Positions 21,601 to 32,396 of a stretch of 64,000 nt of DNA are shown piece by piece. The notes beneath the pieces are model-generated. The model searched no databases and was not told the DNA's origin. It saw nothing but the letters and a program-made list of their open reading frames with translations. The translations under genes were made by a program, and so were the position numbers. Origin of the DNA: Amoebophrya sp. A120 (taxonomy: Eukaryota; Sar; Dinophyceae; Syndiniales; Amoebophryaceae); the NCBI GenBank assembly GCA_905178155.1, contig CAJINV010000020.1:124001-188000 (forward strand), given 5' to 3'. The first letter of the stretch is position 1. Every line of letters starts with the position of its first letter.

Positions 21601-24600
21601 GTCATTGTCATTGTCAGCGCCCCACCCTTAGGATGATGGGTTGCGAAATAGCTTCGCGCAGTTGCTTTTGTTTTCTAAATGCTTCGGATGGCTTGTCGGG
21701 CTCGGGCGCCTGATCTGTCAGACGCCTTCTCTGCTGCGGCAAGTCATAGCAATTCAATGCCTCGCGCGGCCTTGTGGCGTGCTTGCATTTTGTTGGTTTT
21801 GTATTTGTGCGTGCATGCGCCAAATGTTTCGTATTTTCTGAAGCAAATGCGCGGTGATCGTTTTGAGTGTGGTTCTCCGACTCCGGTGAATTTAGAAATG
21901 AATGCAAAATGAGTGTTGATTTGGTGATGGTCTGGAATCCAGAATCAGGTCGGGGTGAATTTAGGAAATCACAAAAAATTCCTAAATTCACCGCCCACCA
22001 ATTTCTAAATTCACCGCCAAACTCACCGATCGCAGCATACCATCGGTAAAGGGGGTACTTTAAAGCGGGTTTTTCGCGCGAAACAGCACGGCACTCCACA
22101 TCGCGATTTTGTTGTCCAAAATTGAAACGCTGAAGTTGAACTGTTAAGAAGGAAAGGATAAAGTCATGAAACCACCAAAAGACTTGCTTCGCGAAAAAAG
22201 GCGCGGAAAAATGTGGTAGGTTGGGCGTTGCCGGGACGGGGATTGCAATCAATGTCAGGGAGCCGTGGTGACGAGCCCCGTGTCGCCATCACCTCTATTT
22301 GTGCTAGGCCTTGCCCCGTGAACCATAACCACCCGAAAGACCGGCCCCGCGATTCTATGCCACCTCTAAAATCACTCGAAATTCACCGCCCCTATATCTA
22401 ATGGGCGTCCAAGCTGTAAGCTTGCTCTCGTTGCTCGCCCTGCTGGTTGTTCTCCACCGCTTTTGCTCGCAGCGCGTGATTTTGCAGGTTATTTCGGTTG
22501 AGCGCGGCGGCCATTTGACCCTTTGGGTTGTTCTTACCACTGTTGTTGCTGTTCGCGTTATTTCTGGACAGCTGCGTGCTATCACGACCACGACCCTGCA
22601 CAGAATTTGTTGTTCCGATTGCTTGGACCGCGGCTAGTTTCAGGGTCTGGCCGGCGTGTGGAAGATGGGGTTCATCTCTGCCCGTCTTGATGTCGTTGTT
22701 CAAAAATTCCCCTTGTAGTTCCCCTGTCTGTTTGTTGTTTTTACCCACCTGTTGTAGTTGTGCTGAGGAGGAAGAATGTGCTCCCACGACCGCGCTGTCC
22801 GATGTGTAGTCTTCGTCGCTGGTCCCATCGTCAAACACTTTGGAACTCGAGCGGGTCCGGTTTTGTCCCCTCTTGCTGGACGCTTTCGCGTTGCTGTCGT
22901 CCTCGTTGTCAGGCGGCGACTGCAGCTGGAGCGATCGCAGTCCGGGCGAGGACTTATTCTTCTCGGAATCTTCGTCTTCATCGCTCGTCAGTTCCAGGCT
23001 GCTACGCGACGTGGACCGGGATCTGGGCCGCCGATGATGATGAACCGCGCCGGAAGTGGTTTTCTTCGCCTGTTTCGAGGTATTACTCCTGCCCGAGCGA
23101 TTGGTAGTAGTCAACTTCGCCGAATGGGGCTGGTGCTCGACATAATCGTGTTGGTTTTGTCCTTTTTTGCTACTAATTGCGTTTTCTTTTTCGTCGATTT
23201 TATTTCCCTTGCCAGCATTTTTGCTGTTCATCACAACCTCAGCTGTAGTTCCACCTTGATGTTGCAGCGCAATGTTGCTGCTCGTCCCCACAACGGCACC
23301 TCCAGTACCTCCTCTTCCCCTCCTCCTTCCGCTCTTCGAGCCCCCTACGGAGTTATCGTCGCCCTGCTCGGAAACCGAAGCGCCCCCCGCGGCCGTGCTG
23401 GTGCCTCCGCGACCGCCCGCTTTGTTCAAAAATTCTTCGTCGCCCACCTCGGATAATACGGAGGGAAGCGCCCAGCTGGCCAACATGTCTTCTATCACGG
23501 GGAATTTGGAGCCGATGATGCCGATCTTGAGCACCAGCAGGAAACAGTTCGCGTCGATGGTGAGCATGTCCATCACTTGCAGCAAAAACTTCTTCAGATT
23601 CTGCCGCACCTGCAGTCGGTAGGTTTCGATCTTCCGCCGCCGCCGCTCCTCGAACTGCTCGCTGGTCACTTCGTACTCCTCCTCCCCGGGGAGCAAGAGC
23701 TCGGAATCTGCAAAATCCTCTTGCTCGATGTCGGAATCTATATGCATTGCAGAAGTATCAGTACTGGAATAAATGGCAATACAAATTCTCCCAAGACGAG
23801 AAAAAATGTAATTTGTAATGCTGATTTGCATTAGGCCATAGATCTGTCATGCATAACTGCTATTAGTAAGTACGTACGAGTACGATACTTATTTTATTGC
23901 GATTCATAATTCAAGTAGTCGTCCCAAAAGTCGTTGTTGAACGAGCCAACTCCCAGCGCGGCTGCGGTGTTTTGCAGTAAATGCGCGCCGGCTGCATAAT
24001 TTTTCTGCTCCGGGTCCCCGACAACCCCTCCGAGCGGCACGAGCGACCCGGTGGTGGTGGTTTTATACGGGACCGTGACCCGCCCGATGGTTGTCCAACA
24101 CAAGTGGTACAGCGCGACTTGCAGGTACAAACAGGCCCAGCTGTTGTGCCGGTTGTTCTCTTTCAAGAAGCGGATCATCTCGTTGCCGAGGATCTCCTTC
24201 AACTGTTCCGATTCGAAGATTTTTTGCTGCTGATAAAATTGCATCTTCTTGCTCTGCTTGTTCCTGTGTCTTTCAATTTTCGACGTTCTGAGGTTAATGT
24301 TGTTCCCCGTCGCCTGACCCGTGAAGTGGTTACCGGATGAACTAGACGAAGTGGTCAGGAACAACTCCGCCCCCGCGGGGATGCAACCGAGACTGTGGTC
24401 TTGGAAGTAGACGTTGTCGAACAAAATGTCGAATTTCCGGCTGCGCACCAAGGACGCCAGAAACTTGCGGCACGTGCGGGTGAACACCAGGTAGTTCTGG
24501 CTGGCGTTCAGAGACAACTCCGTTTGCCCGGTCTCGGCCAAAAACTCCAGCATCGCGGTGATCAGGCGGCTGGTGTTTTCCCCCGACCGGTCCAGCGTCA

Positions 24601-25600
24601 GAATAGCGTCGCGAAACTCCGGGACATTGAGAAATTGCTGAAACCAAACGGGCGTGGTCCACGCGTTTAACGGGAAGGACCGGGGGGTCTTGTTGTGCTG
24701 CTGGTAGTACTCCAAATCTAACGGCGCCTTCAGCCCCTTGAACAGGGGGGAGTCCTTCGCTTCGCTCTTCATCTTGCTCCCCACGGCCGCGTCGTCGATA
24801 GGAACCGCGCCGAGGTGACCGTAGAACCCCTTCTGGCCCTTGTCCGGGCGAAAATTCCGGACCAAGCTGTCGCCCAGCTCCTCGCGGAATCGGTGCGTGC
24901 TCTGCATCTTGGCGGTGTCGACGATTCGTTGTTTCTCCAGCTGGTAGTCCATCTGCGTCATCTTTGTCGTGCCAGCGTCGAGGTGGAGGGTACTATCACC
25001 GACGTCTTTACTATTACCGGCTGCTGCTCCACTTGTTCCACCTCTATTCGGGGATTTCACGTCAGTCGTAGCGCCGGCCCCCAGTGTTGATCCTGCTCCA
25101 GTTGACTTCAAGGCTCTTGTACTCAAAGCTGCGGCGACGCCAGCTGCGCCGAACAAACCGGCTGGTGCGCCCCCGCTGCCCGCGTGTTGTAGTTCATCAT
25201 CTTGTTCCCCGCCGAAAAAGAGTGAGTCCCACTTGGCCAGCGGTTTCAACAGGTGCAAATGCCGGTGGTCCCGCAAACTGTTCTCCATCAGGGCGGCCCG
25301 CACCGGATTCCGCTCCCGCCGCCTTCCGAACCGCGCTGCACTAGTGTAGTACGATGACACGACACCAGCACCCGCAGACTGGTCGTAGTTGCCGTACTTA
25401 CGAAAGAGCTCGTCGACCGACTGCCCGCTGGTGTCCAGTAAATCTTTCGCGTAGACGGACAGACGCTGGAATGAGGCAGGTTGATGTTGCCTGCCATTCT
25501 TATTACCGGACGAGTTGTAGTTCATTCCGCTTCTCGAACCAGAAGACCCGCCGGCCTGCAGATTGTGCGGCCGGTGCGATGTCGACGATTCGCCGAGCAT
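12687..25600 (-). CDS. giant low-complexity protein of unknown function, ten TIR elements as introns (gene D)
   Basis: Predicted 3,106 residues from exons 25600..23909, 23735..22420, 21367..21306, 20279..20169, 19901..19529, 19244..19212, 18950..18309, 18035..17411 and 17153..12687. The sum is 9,321 nt, divisible by 3, with one flanking-repeat copy kept per element (eight intron gaps; the fifth and sixth exons are separated by one element and so on). I recognise no domain. More ordered segments are LNAWTTPVWFQQFLNVPEF and the helical block after it in the first exon, EEYEVTSEQFEERRRRKIET in the second, and HREWLVEPMLQCLTWRVW across the last intron. Between these lie long Ser/Gly/Asn/Gln- and acid-rich stretches, several basic clusters and three copies of a VENNQQ-EQREQ repeat. 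The C terminus is Lys/Arg-rich with an acidic patch and ends RRKRRKTTRDLLG. The composition suggests a nuclear scaffold or chromatin-associated protein, but that is a guess. The last ~160 codons were duplicated at 9995-10474. Confidence 0.65.
17159..17410. mobile_element. TIR introner, family 1 (in gene D)
   Basis: 252 bp, CCAAG on both sides, TIR core TGTCTGGGTCTGG and its complement. Removal reads LTWRVWNG across the junction. Confidence 0.9.
18041..18308. mobile_element. TIR introner, family 1, diverged ends (in gene D)
   Basis: 268 bp, TATACACTGC to CATTAGATA, CGCAC on both sides. The TIR core has drifted (CATGTGGTCTGA left, AGGACTACATG right), so this looks like an older copy. Removal reads RVRSLLQK in frame. 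Confidence 0.8.
18956..19211. mobile_element. TIR introner, family 2 (in gene D)
   Basis: 256 bp, TTCAT on both sides, ends TATAACCTGCTCAGG and GAGCAGGTCATA. The inner TIR GTTACAATCTCAAACG is shared with 5898-6162. Confidence 0.88.
19250..19528. mobile_element. TIR introner, family 3 (in gene D)
   Basis: 279 bp, TCGTC on both sides. The TIR GTAAAAACGTCCCCAC and its complement are shared with 61809-62094. Only a 33-38 bp exon separates it from the family-2 element. Confidence 0.88.
19907..20168. mobile_element. TIR introner, family 1 (in gene D)
   Basis: 262 bp, CGTCA on both sides, TIR core GTGTCTGGGTCTGG left and GACCCAGACATTTT right. Confidence 0.9.
20288..21305. mobile_element. 1.0-kb long-TIR element acting as an intron (alpha, gene D)
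   Basis: 1,018 bp between exact 8-bp CCGCTTTT repeats (20280-20287 and 21306-21313). The arms are inverted and about 280 bp long: TATGAAGTCACAAAATACAA at the left and, read from the right end inwards, TATGAACGCACAAAATACAA. Similarity continues through CGCAGTTTTATTT and GGGAGGTGG. The arms hold a degenerate ~21-bp repeat, AAGGCGATTCAATTT. No coding frame with transposase features. Removal keeps the gene D frame (RTKAVENNQQ). Confidence 0.8.
20480..20580. repeat. ~21-bp degenerate tandem repeat in the arm of element alpha
   Basis: Copies of AAGGCGATTCAATTT-C-GAC recur about four times here. They recur in inverted orientation at about 21055-21145 in the other arm. Confidence 0.65.
21376..22419. 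mobile_element. 1.0-kb TIR element acting as an intron (beta, gene D)
   Basis: 1,044 bp, TTACAGCTTGG to CCAAGCTGTAA. The arms share CCATTAGAT, GCGGTGAATTTCG and GTGATTTTAG in inverted order over about 58 bp. The flanking 8-mers are imperfect (GCTTTTGT / GCTTGCTC). A strong internal hairpin lies at 21954-21992 (GGTGAATTTAGGAA and its complement). No transposase frame. Removal keeps the frame. Confidence 0.72.
23741..23908. mobile_element. TIR introner, family 5 (in gene D)
   Basis: 168 bp, TATGCATTGCAGAAGTATC to GATTCATA, with TIR relatedness to 49064-49211 and 49809-49981 (GTACGATACTT). The flanks ATCTA/ATTCA are poor. Removal joins DDYLN to SDIEQEDF in frame. Confidence 0.7.
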
Positions 25601-27241
25601 TTTTGCCGCGTACTAAGGAGCTACTAGAAGATAACACGACAGCACCTAGCGACACTTTCTTTTCGATTTCTTTGTCCTGGCACCCGCTTTGACTAGACGC
25701 TGTGCAAGCAGGCCCCCGGATCGTAGAAGCTGGGCAACACCAGCCGCGGGTGTAGTTCTCGGACGCCGTGCTGGGTCCAGCTGTGGTGCTCCATTACGGT
25801 CCGTCAGCTGCTCGGAATGGCGGGTAGACCTCCTTCATTCCTGGCAATGTGACTTGCTGCAGGATGAAAAAGGATGGCGCCGAAACGAGAATGGCTTTTC
25901 CTCTTCCGGTCGCCTCTCGTAAGAATGACCATCTTTATCTTTTGCTTTGCTCGGTCTAAGCGTGAAATACGGTGGTTGAAAAGAGTTGCGCAAGAAACGA
26001 ATTCTGAGTTGGTATTCGTCAAGAAAGTTGATGCTCAATAAATCACGTTAGACCACTAGCACACGTAGTTACTTATCTAGAAGTAGTTCCTGGATTAAAA
26101 TAAGCAAGCGGTATCCGGTATCTTTCGCCGAGCATCGTACTTACTTTCCGCTTTCTCATCTACGTCGGGGTAACGAAGACTATGCTGGAGATCATCCAGG
26201 TGCGTAGTTATTCTAGTAGAACTAGAAGACTGATCCATCGTGGCAATAGAACGGCGCCTAGGGAGTAATAGTAATACTGAAGTAGTGGTGTAGAGCATTA
26301 TTTTTAGCAGACTGAGTACCTCGGTTGCAGCATCTTTCTCCCTCGAGATGGATCTTCCTCCTGTACTAGGTCATAGCACCTACTAGTTGTCAGTATGCTC
26401 CTTTTGGTAGTCAGTCATCTCTGTCATGTGTAGGATGAGCTTGAGAGCAAGGATCTCGAAAACGTTCCTTCCGAAGGAACTCGGCGAGAAACACTAGTGC
26501 AAGACAGGGCCGCGAATATTAAGACCCGACATCCCATCGCAACCCGTCCCCGAGAAAAATGACGCAAGCCCGCGACGAAGGTTGTCCGTGTTGGTCGCCA
26601 GGAGTACTGCTTGTCTCTTTCTTGTTTTTGGCTCTTTAGTGCAGTTGTTCAACATCCTGTAAGTGTACATCAACATACCATGGCAAAAATTGCGCGTGGT
26701 TCGTCGTGTTTCTTTTTCTTATGCTGGCGAAGCTGTAAGTAGTACCACTCCTTTTACGCGGCCCGCAAGTTGAAGACTTTTGCACTTCGTGGTTTGGTTC
26801 CTACGAAAGTAATTGTTTGAAACCTGCGTTGTTCACTACAGCAAGTTAAAAGTCGTAATTCACGCTTTTTCAGCTCGGCGTCAGCAAGGTCCGTTTTCCA
26901 TTCCCTTTCAACTTTTACAGTTCAAAATAACACTGCTGACAAAAATCGAAACTATGAAAGATTTAATGGTTGTCCACTTCAGTTACTTTGCTATACCGAA
27001 ATAAATCATGCCAACGTTCACTTTTACGCGAAAGCCTTTGGAATTCTCTCTAAATATTCTTCCCAACGATAACTGCTTGTGGGTTGTACTTGCTCCTGCG
27101 ATAAATGTCTATAATCAGATAGATGAAACGTGAAGATTCAAAAATGACTTCTCGAAACGACTTCGAAACTTATCGAACCTACGTTGTAGTTTGTGAGCCA
27201 TTCATTAACTAGTACCCGAGTAGGAGGACCACTACACGACC
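25601..27241. other. intergenic, no gene recognised
   Basis: 1.6 kb between the gene D start and the stop of the cysteine-rich gene. Only short open frames, no TIR pair, no tRNA-like structure that I could find. Confidence 0.5.
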
Positions 27242-30200
27242 TTACGCTTTGTACTTCTTTTCGGGCGAGTCCGGTTTGGGCGCGACCTTCTTTTTCGCGG
27301 GCAGTGGCGCCGGTTTTTCCCCGGGCTTCACGTATTCCGGATTCTTCTCAAAGGTTTCTTCCTTCTCCTCCACCCGGTCCTTTGCCTTTTCGTAGTTCTT
27401 GGACCAGTCGAGATCGGTCGGGTCCGGCTTCGCGTCCCCCTCGTTCAAGGGGTTGGTGCGGGTTCCTGTGTGGATCATGAAGATCTTCGTGTGAACAATT
27501 CAATCAAATTTTGATGTGCTGGCTAGTATCCGTACATTTTTCAATCACTCGAATAACTGCATAAAGTTTATTTCCCTCATACCGGTGCTGCCGTGCTATG
27601 CTATGCTATACCGTGCCACTCCGCGCTGAGCATCTCCCACATGGCGACGGTGGAGAATATCAAATGTAAAAATGTCTGGGTCTGGAAGATTGCGAGATTT
27701 GTCGTGCTAGTCTGGCATGACTCTGCACTCTGTATTGCGTGGCCACCAAGAGGTCTTCTTGCTTGTCATGCAAAAGCGCAGTTTCTCATGCGCAATACGC
27801 ATCACAGAAGCACGAACAAACCTGTCATGCTTGGCGGCGCATTACAGAGCACTTATTGTTCACGGACTTGCATCACAAGTTTCCAGACCCAGACATTTTT
27901 GCATTCGATAGAGAACGCGAGGCGCTTATTCTTGTCGTCCTTCAAGTCATCGAATTCTGCGACGACCTTGAACAATGTCTTCAGTTTGTCATCCTCGGTT
28001 CGTGTAGTTTCGCCGGTCACGTCGACAACATAGCTGTTTGGCAAATGGAAACGATTTCTGCATAGCTAGATATTTAGAAAAATCCATCCGGGTGGAAACG
28101 ACAGCATTACACCTTCCCTTCATCATACTCAAAACGGTGTACCCCTGAAAAGCGGCAGCCGCACGGCTTACACGATCACAAACGTTATGTGTCAGTATAC
28201 TCGATGGGTTCTCCTTCCGGCGTCATCCAGTGACCCGGGGTCCACTATGAAATGTAAAAATGTCTGGGTCTGGGAGAGCGCATTTTAGAACACAGAAAAA
28301 TTCTCACGCATGGGGGATTTGTCATGCGGATTCGGCATTGCGGAAGCTTCTCGAAACCTGTGATGCTAGAGCTTCCATGCCAGACCTTCTGTGTCATGCA
28401 GAAACAGCATGACTCTTCCAGACCCAGACATTTTTGCATTTGATATCCACCTGACCTTGACCAGTCTCTGACTCGGGATCGGCTCGTACTTGCAGCAGGC
28501 ACAGCAGGGTAGGCAGCACCCGCAAAACGCCGTGAAGGGTCCTGCGCAGGGCGCCACGCACTTCCCGCACATCCCGGTCGGCGAACAGCACGCGTCCGCG
28601 CAGCAGAGCTTCAGTCCGGGTCCGCTACAGCAGGCCGGCTGTCCCGGGGGCGGCGGCGCACAGCAGTAGCACGGCCCGTTCTCGCAGGCACCGCCGGGCG
28701 CGCAAAACGGAATTCCGCACTGCAGGGCGAGCTGCATCAAAAACCCGGGCTTGCCACAGAAACCATTCGGCGCACAGCATTGGGTGGAGCCGAGACCTGT
28801 GAAAAAAATGTGTTTGTAAAGTAGTACTTGTAAATGATGCTGATGGACGATGAAAATAACGGTGCGGCGTTGTTGAAGAAGTGTCGGGGGATTCATTGAC
28901 AGGTGGAAAACAAGCAGCAGCTCTGAAAATAAAATGCTCAACTGTTTGCAATAAACTGGAGGAAACGACCAAAAGAAAATAACTGTAGCTCCGTGGAGCC
29001 TGTAGCTCCTGCAAAGAAATGATAAAACAAAAACACCTTGACAGCACTTTAATTCGCCAAACCAGTCCGGTTTGCCCTTGGGACAGCAGCCCCCGGGTCC
29101 GCACATTTGACCCTCCAAGTGGCAGGCCGGCATGCCGCCCGGACAGCAGCCGGTGGCGCTGCAGCACCCCTCACCCTCGCAGCACGGCAAGCTGCCGCAG
29201 CCAGGCGGTGGCTCCACTGGTTCTGCCGGACGGCGGAGCGCGTACCTGGGAAGAGAAAGATTCGATGATCATACATAATGATGCATGTGGGCAGCGAAAT
29301 CAAGTGCACCAGAAGATAATTCATCGCGCCGGTTGGGGTTGGAGAAGCACTTGCACGACACTTCTGACACTGCCATGAATGTCGGTGAAAGAAAAAAGTC
29401 CTCCCAAAAAAATATCGTAAATCACGATCGTACTTACATCTTACTTCATGTTTTTCTCTCCGTCATCCACGCGGTACAGTACCACGTCCTGCGTCGGGTC
29501 TCCGCCTCCTCCGAGGCAGGGGCACAGCGGTTGCGGGGGCGGGGGCACTTCGTTCAGGCTTCCGAGCACTTTTCCGTTGTACAAAACCTTTACCAAGCAG
29601 CTCCCGTCCTTCTTGGCGCCCAGCCTGCGGTGATAGATACGACAACGAGGATGAAAATCAACATGAAGATGAAACCAGAGCATAGCTGGACATGCAAAAG
29701 AATAATTTTTAGCGCGTTCATCTTCGAGAAATTGTATGTAAATCTACGTTTTTACCCGATCATCCCCATCAAGCCGCCACCTTGCTTCTCGGCCCATTCG
29801 TACGTCAACTTGTTCCCGTCCGCGTCCTTAAACTCAAAAGTCGTCTCCAATTTTCCCTCGAGCTCCTGGATCAGGCGATCGCACTCTTCCATGGCCATCC
29901 GGGCCTGCGCCAGCTTCTTTTCGTCCTCTGTTACGCGTTGTAGATGTAGAAATTAACAGCTGCACCACGACGTGTGAATAAATCAACAATGATGGCTCAA
30001 GCTGCTAACGGCTGCCGCTGCACAAAGGCAAACCCCACTTTTGCTCACGAAAAAAACAGCAGTTATAATTGCATTTATCCTTCTCGCGAAGATGAAGGAT
30101 AAGTGGCGCGAAGATGAAAAGTAACGGATGAAAGTGGCGGGTATATTCAAGCAGAAGTATTCAAGCAGATAGATCACTACTATTCAAGTAGAAGTACTTT

Positions 30201-30441
30201 TGTCGCCTCCCTTCGCGTCCTTCTCCAATTTGGCGCGCTCGCGCTGCTTGTTCGCGATTTTCTGCATGATACCCTCGTTGATTCCGCCCGTTTTGGTGAA
30301 GACTTCCCCCATGAAGTTCACCGTGGTTTTTCCCACTGTCATCTGATTCATGCCAAACACGATATCCTCCTTTGTCATCCGCAGTGCGTTGTCCTCCCCG
30401 TCGTCGACGGCACCGCCGGCGCCCGGCGCGGGCTTGTTCAT
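27242..30441 (-). CDS. modular cysteine-rich protein of unknown function, nine exons (gene E2)
   Basis: Predicted 535 residues: exons 30441..30198, 29927..29756, 29624..29445, 29245..29037, 28796..28446, 28240..28201, 28057..27911, 27652..27612 and 27465..27242 (1,608 nt, divisible by 3). Six introns are ordinary GT-AG with pyrimidine-rich ends; two are family-1 introners. Order: a KTTVNFMGE---GGINEG segment, a coiled-coil-like segment, a TTFEFKDADGNKLTYEW module, an LVKVLYNGKVLGSLNE--RVDDG module, and a region of ~175 residues with 38 Cys, mostly CC pairs (about 210-385). Last comes a charged segment rich in Lys/Glu/Pro, ending SPEKKYKA. The first modules recur in neighbouring gene E1. No signal peptide is evident, so the Cys-rich part may be metal-binding or S-acylated rather than secreted. 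An upstream exon is possible because similarity to E1 begins before the chosen ATG. Confidence 0.68.
27658..27910. mobile_element. TIR introner, family 1 (in gene E2)
   Basis: 253 bp, GAGAA on both sides, ends TATCAAATGT and GCATTCGATA. Removal reads RLAFSTVAMWEM. Confidence 0.92.
28246..28445. mobile_element. TIR introner, family 1, short copy (in gene E2)
   Basis: 200 bp, TCCAC on both sides. Its right half is closely similar to that of 52112-52360 (CTAGAGCTTCCATGCCAGAC shared). Removal reads LVKVRWTPGHWM. Confidence 0.92.
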
Positions 30442-30642
30442 ACCCCCTGACTTCAGCGCGGCCTTCCGCGCGGCGACAAACAAAAAATCGGCGGAAACTG
30501 TAGTTTTGTCTACTAAAAGTGGTTTTCTGGCTGTACTAGCTGTTAGATGTATTTAGTGTGTGACAGCTTCTACATGGTGCTGAACATGCTGGTATGCACT
30601 TGTGTGACGCCTCTACGTAGATTGCTACCAAAAAATCGCATA

Positions 30643-32396
30643 TCAGTACAGCATCTTCCCCTTGCCGTCATCCACCCGCCAGTACACCTCGTCTTTGCCG
30701 TCGGCTTCCTTCTTACCGCCGCACGGGCAACACCCTGCCTTTTTGGCGTTCATATGCATTGCAAAAATGTCTGGGTCTGGAAAGAGAAAGTTGTCATGCT
30801 ACAACATGAGTCACGAAATGACTAGAGTAGGCAGCCAAGCATGACAAAGTTTTGAACGGTCCTGCGGTGCTTAAAACGCATGAGAAAATGCGTCTTTGCA
30901 TGACACAGAACGAGCACTAGTATTCCTCAACGCGCATATACAGAGTTTGGGAGCAACATGGGAGTTCAGCATTACAAGTCTGGCATCCTACTTCGAGACC
31001 CAGACATATTTGCACTTGATAGTTCATCGGGTTCGACAACGCGCCCAGCAGTTCGCCGTTGTGAAACACCTTGTTTTTGGTCATGATTCAAGTAAACTCC
31101 TCCACCACATCGTGTCCATCTCCTCGCGGATAAACAACAAACTTTTTCTCATTTATGAACAATAATTCAACATTCAACTATACGTCGACCTGCTAGATAA
31201 ACTTCTTTCAAAAGTTCTCTACCTTCACCTGCACCACGCTTCCTTCGTCTTTGACCCACTCGTACTTCAGCGTGTTTCCTTTCGCGTCCTTAAACTCGAA
31301 GGTCGTTTCCAACTTTTGCTCGAGGGCCGCGATTTCCATCTTCAGCTGCATGGTCTTATCGTCGCCCTCCTTCTTACCGTTTCCCTTCTTCTTCAGCTCG
31401 GCCTGTTTCACCTTCAGCGCCTGGGCAAGCCCTTCGTTCAGGCCCCCGGACCGCTCGTAGCGCTCCCCCATAAATTCCACGCTGGTCTTGCCTTGTTGGA
31501 TAATGACAGGTTTTTGGTTGGAGACAGATAGGAAATACAGGTACAGCCCAGGTGATGATGAATAAAGAGGAAGAAAAAGTATAAGCCATCCACTCTGGTT
31601 CTCTTCTCACTTTATTTCAAAAACGATTCAAGGTCACGAATCCACTCAAATCAATCTCACCGACGCTGATTCCACTGGCGCTCGCGACGATTTCCTCTTT
31701 GCACACCCGGAGTTCCCCGTCGTCGCCCAGCGCGGCGCGGCTCGCCTGCCGGCACTTCAAGCAGGTGCCGCACCGCTTGTCCGGGAGATTTCCGCGGAGG
31801 TACTGGAGCATCAGCAACTTTTTCTCGGGCGGCAGGGAGCCGCAAACCATTTCCAAGTCGTCGTACAAAACCGATTTTTTGGCTTCTTCTTCACCCTCCT
31901 TCTTCTCGCCGGAGAGCAGAGTGGGCAGCGCGCCCTCGCCGTCCGGGCCGGCTGTGTGCGACCTGAGACAAGGGGGTGTTGCAGAGCTACTTCCATTGTA
32001 TTTTTTGCACCGTCGTGTCCTCGTGTTTCATCATCAAATCCTCGTATAAAACAAAAACAGTTCGATGCGTATTTACCCTTCCTGCCATCTGCTGCAGCTC
32101 GCGCTGCTAGTTGCTGAACCGCTCATCTGCTCCAACGCCGGGGCCTGCATCGGAAAAGCCCGGGGACCTGCTCTGCTGGTGCAGAGGCTCGTCCGCCCGA
32201 GAAGCGCACCAACGAGCGCGCTCTCTTCCACCACGGGCTGGCCCGGAGCACCTTGCGCGGCTGCGTAGGGGCAATCCTGATTGACCTCTGCGTCTCTGGC
32301 GAGCTTGAAGGTGACCGGCGCCAGTCCTCCGGAGGGATTCTCGGCAGGCCCGTCCCGCATCGTCTCCCCGAACAGCGGGGGGAATAGCATCTTCAT
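30643..32396 (-). CDS. modular protein of unknown function, five exons, paralogue of E2 (gene E1)
   Basis: Predicted 347 residues: exons 32396..32077, 31962..31661, 31491..31223, 31069..31022 and 30747..30643 (1,044 nt, divisible by 3). Three GT-AG introns (5' ends GTAAATA, GTGAGAT and GTAGAGA) and one family-1 introner. The N-terminal ~110 residues are unique. A Cys-containing segment, GTCLKCRQASRAALGDDGE, leads into KEEIVASASGISVGKTSVEF, the segment shared with E2. Then come TTFEFKDAKGNTLKYEWVK and VKVFHNGELLGAL--VYWRVDDG, also shared. It stops where E2 continues into its 38-Cys region. The 5' splice site GTGAGATT was preferred to the in-frame stop at 31617 because it makes E1 and E2 align. 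E1 and E2 could be a single transcription unit, but I found no in-frame splice joining them. Confidence 0.65.
30753..31021. mobile_element. TIR introner, family 1 (in gene E1)
   Basis: 269 bp, GTTCA on both sides, ends TATGCATTGC and CACTTGATA. Removal reads NPMNAKKAGCC. Confidence 0.92.

Noticed and set aside
20288-22419. Possible transposase genes inside the two 1-kb elements
   Set aside because: The open frames are short (under about 215 codons), run across the inverted arms or element boundaries, and show no DDE-type or zinc-finger motif.
25601-27241. Search for tRNA or snRNA genes in the larger spacers
   Set aside because: I found no convincing cloverleaf, B-box (GGTTCGANTCC) or snRNA-like signature by eye; a covariance-model search would be decisive.
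28187-28201. Stop codon just after EYTDT as the end of the cysteine-rich gene
   Set aside because: A GTATAC donor at 28200 and a TATGCAG acceptor at 28058 give a frame-consistent continuation through three more exons; the stop remains a possible alternative end.
31617-31660. In-frame stop at 31617 as the end of gene E1
   Set aside because: A good GTGAGAT donor 40 bases earlier joins in frame to the next exon and makes E1 align with E2 over the SVGKTS segment.
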